From: JBEBVQ01 sp964527735
GTDB taxonomy: Bacteria; Bacteroidota; Bacteroidia; Chitinophagales; Chitinophagaceae
Direction of reading: 5' to 3'
Length of the DNA: 64,000 nt
Assembly (NCBI GenBank): GCA_964527735.1
Contig: CAZGPG010000017.1
Coordinates: 1 to 64,000 of the forward strand
Part shown: positions 63,601 through 64,000 of the stretch, piece by piece
How positions within the stretch are numbered: position 1 is the first letter of the stretch
Layout: each line of letters starts with the position of its first letter
Position numbers and translations under genes: made by a program
The notes under the pieces: generated by a model
The model's input: only the letters and a program-made list of their open reading frames with translations
Told to the model about the DNA's origin: nothing
Database searches by the model: none

Positions 63601-63762
63601 ATTACGCTGAGCAACCTGGAAGGGAAAGTATTACTCCGCCGGGAAACAGCCGGAGATATCCGCCTGCATGATTATGCCGAAGGCGTGTATCTGTTGCGTA
63701 TCTCGGACAGCGCAGGTCAGCATATAAAGACAGAGAAAGTTGTGATCATGGACCGGAAGTGA
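60625..63762 (+). CDS. T9SS-secreted kelch-like propeller protein, paralog of the 47131 gene
   Basis: A 1045-residue secreted protein. ATG 60625 (MKTQLLSVLLPGFFLVTSVLSA-QV) opens the signal peptide. Six kelch-like repeats fill about residues 25-460 with GNFWMFGG, LNDLWKYN and EWTWVDG strands, suggesting a six-blade propeller. Three PKD-like units of the type VCQGESNIVYTVPN-YxWSYSGTGVTVNGSGNSI follow, then YEWKDD and YRWKNGTTTVP units and a YQWYAGIQPVPGATD stalk. The end is a type A sorting domain (IKVYPNPAKDILHV ... YAEGVYLLRISDSAGQ). It shares its layout with the 47131 protein, but its PKD units differ. It is preceded by a promoter element and the palindrome at 60469. Confidence 0.92.
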   Translation: MKTQLLSVLLPGFFLVTSVLSAQVTDSSAWWAWMHGSSNPGIIHYGVYGSKGTPDPANTPGQRTYPGIWRDSAGNFWMFGGTNATTVPSGPSNSAVNDMWHYNIADNVWTWVSGTNAANQNGIYGTRYTPSQGNWPGGRGMPVSWTDTAGNFWLFGGQGAYGESNPVAGMLNDLWKYNPGTNEWAWMHGFKTPNERGIYGTQGASHPDNTPGARNAAVAWVDSENNLWMFGGSGYPETGSNGLLSDLWKYNTTTNEWTWVDGPKTIGKAGVYTGTAWPGARQAMGGWKDDAGDFWMFGGTGTGATTGVSGPLNDLWKYDMGSGQWAHIHGGTQPNLQGVYGTMGEPQPGNVPGGRYFCGYWKDINGNFWVLGGSVYMGSATLARANDLWQYNPVTGEWTWMKGSRTSVSTGNWGAREVPAPDNTPSGRQVMAHWTDTAGNFWIFGGNAPQSGSGNGYQNDLWKLAPVCTTPLQPDAFTTSAAVVCQAQSGVVYTVPAVSGLTYHWTYTGTGVVISGSGNSITVDFDAGATDGDLQVRAVNNCDTSAPRSIAITVGAAPGQPDPFTVASDTVCQGESNIVYTVPNLPGAAYIWSYSGTGVTVNGSGNSIDLDFSNSATGGTLTVQAASNCDTSMGRSIDITVKELPVQPGAFTASSATVCQGATQVAYSVAHDPDVTYAWSYTGGSGVTINGSGSSITADFNQTATDGMINVTAENTCAISAPLTMSVTVGQLPSVIVSPSGSIYLCRDDTVTLTAGAGSGYSYEWKDDQGSVGSGGTYAVYATGHYRVVVTTADNCTDSTAPVAVIVYDRPQVALTPQDTSFCEGSVVILQVMTADTGFNYRWKNGTTTVPSATADFLSVNASGVYSVVAERTNIPGCTDSSAPATVSVYPLPQPGITWDSVLLRTEAGYASYQWYAGIQPVPGATDHTFEPSERGNYSVTVTDSNGCSNTSPAYNVTRVSITSVSLPAGSIKVYPNPAKDILHVDAPVPVHITLSNLEGKVLLRRETAGDIRLHDYAEGVYLLRISDSAGQHIKTEKVVIMDRK

Positions 63763-63794
63763 ACGGAGATGTAAGAACAGGTAAAATCAAAACT

Positions 63795-64000
63795 ATGATC
63801 AGCTATAACCCGTCCAGAATCCTGTATCATAAGCTCCGGTATGGAGCAGTGGCACTTCTGTACCTGGTTTTTGCATCACCTGCAGCGGCCCAGACAGATA
63901 CCCTCTTCTGGTTTGCCGCTCCGGAAGTGACACAGAATCCGAATAATTATGACCGCCCCATCATACTGCGTATCACCAGTTATGTTCAGGCTGCCACGGT
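63795..64000 (+). CDS. Secreted protein, 5' end only (cut by window edge)
   Basis: At least 68 codons from ATG 63795. A signal peptide (YGAVALLYLVFASPAAA-QT) is followed by DTLFWFAAPEVTQNPNNYDRPIILRITSY. That DTxFWFAxP ... RPIxLRI opening is one I associate with large Bacteroidota cell-surface proteins ending in a gliding-motility-associated (type B) domain. The rest lies outside the window, so length and sorting domain are unknown. It starts 33 bases after the preceding cargo gene, suggesting a shared transcript. Confidence 0.75.
   Translation, partial: MISYNPSRILYHKLRYGAVALLYLVFASPAAAQTDTLFWFAAPEVTQNPNNYDRPIILRITSYVQAAT

Noticed and set aside
37263..64000. Polysaccharide utilisation locus
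   Set aside because: No SusC/SusD-type genes or glycoside hydrolases are present, despite the sensor kinase with a Reg_prop/Y_Y_Y periplasmic part.

Overview
The window looks like chromosome of a Bacteroidota bacterium, probably near Chitinophagaceae (order Chitinophagales). Three things point there. Many secreted proteins end in type IX secretion system (T9SS) sorting domains, of type A (YPNP ... GxYLL ... K) or type B (gliding-motility-associated, PNAFTPNGDGxND ... YNRWG). Several genes carry the Bacteroidota -7 promoter element TAnnTTTG. Shine-Dalgarno sites are mostly absent. I see no plasmid, phage, insertion sequence or CRISPR array.

Layout. 1-7300: a gene-free lead-in, then three T9SS cargo genes (two tandem seven-blade propeller paralogs and one type B protein). 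7300-19850: mainly housekeeping genes, namely an orphan NarL-type regulator, tRNA-Asp, accA, dapA, ahcY, ligA, tsaC, a nicotinamide riboside salvage pair (NadR-like kinase and PnuC), an RsmB-like rRNA methyltransferase, a DedA protein and a GH3-like enzyme. 19900-24170: two T9SS cargo genes followed by a gene graveyard with three broken genes. 24175-25345: an atypical HipA-like kinase overlapping a DUF3037 gene. 25600-27414: a T9SS adhesin-like protein. 27470-37030: pfkA, a SulP transporter, a small secreted protein, a TPR protein, a SurA-like chaperone, a fatty acid desaturase, a PduO-type cobalamin adenosyltransferase, an ABC ATPase and ispE. 37260-64000: an accessory region of seven T9SS cargo genes (the last cut by the window edge), three two-component systems, a transketolase N-terminal subunit and a broken regulator copy.

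How it fits together. Large secreted repeat proteins dominate. Five have seven recognisable propeller blades, a sixth probably has seven, and two have six kelch-like blades. Most carry an Ig-like stalk and a T9SS sorting domain, so they are probably displayed on or released from the cell surface. Three sensor kinase/NarL-family regulator pairs are interleaved with them. One kinase has its own periplasmic propeller domain, and its regulator gene is flanked by two copies of the palindrome TCACATGNNCATGTGA. This makes the 37-64 kb stretch a candidate regulated surface-protein locus, which is an inference.

Repeats. Long intergenic palindromes ending in GTAG...CTAC (GTAGAGACG and GTAGGGGCG types) sit at gene 3' ends at 11.7, 27.4, 35.4, 53.4 and 55.4 kb. 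Two are perfect over 62 and 70 bp, and at four genes the repeat supplies the stop codon.
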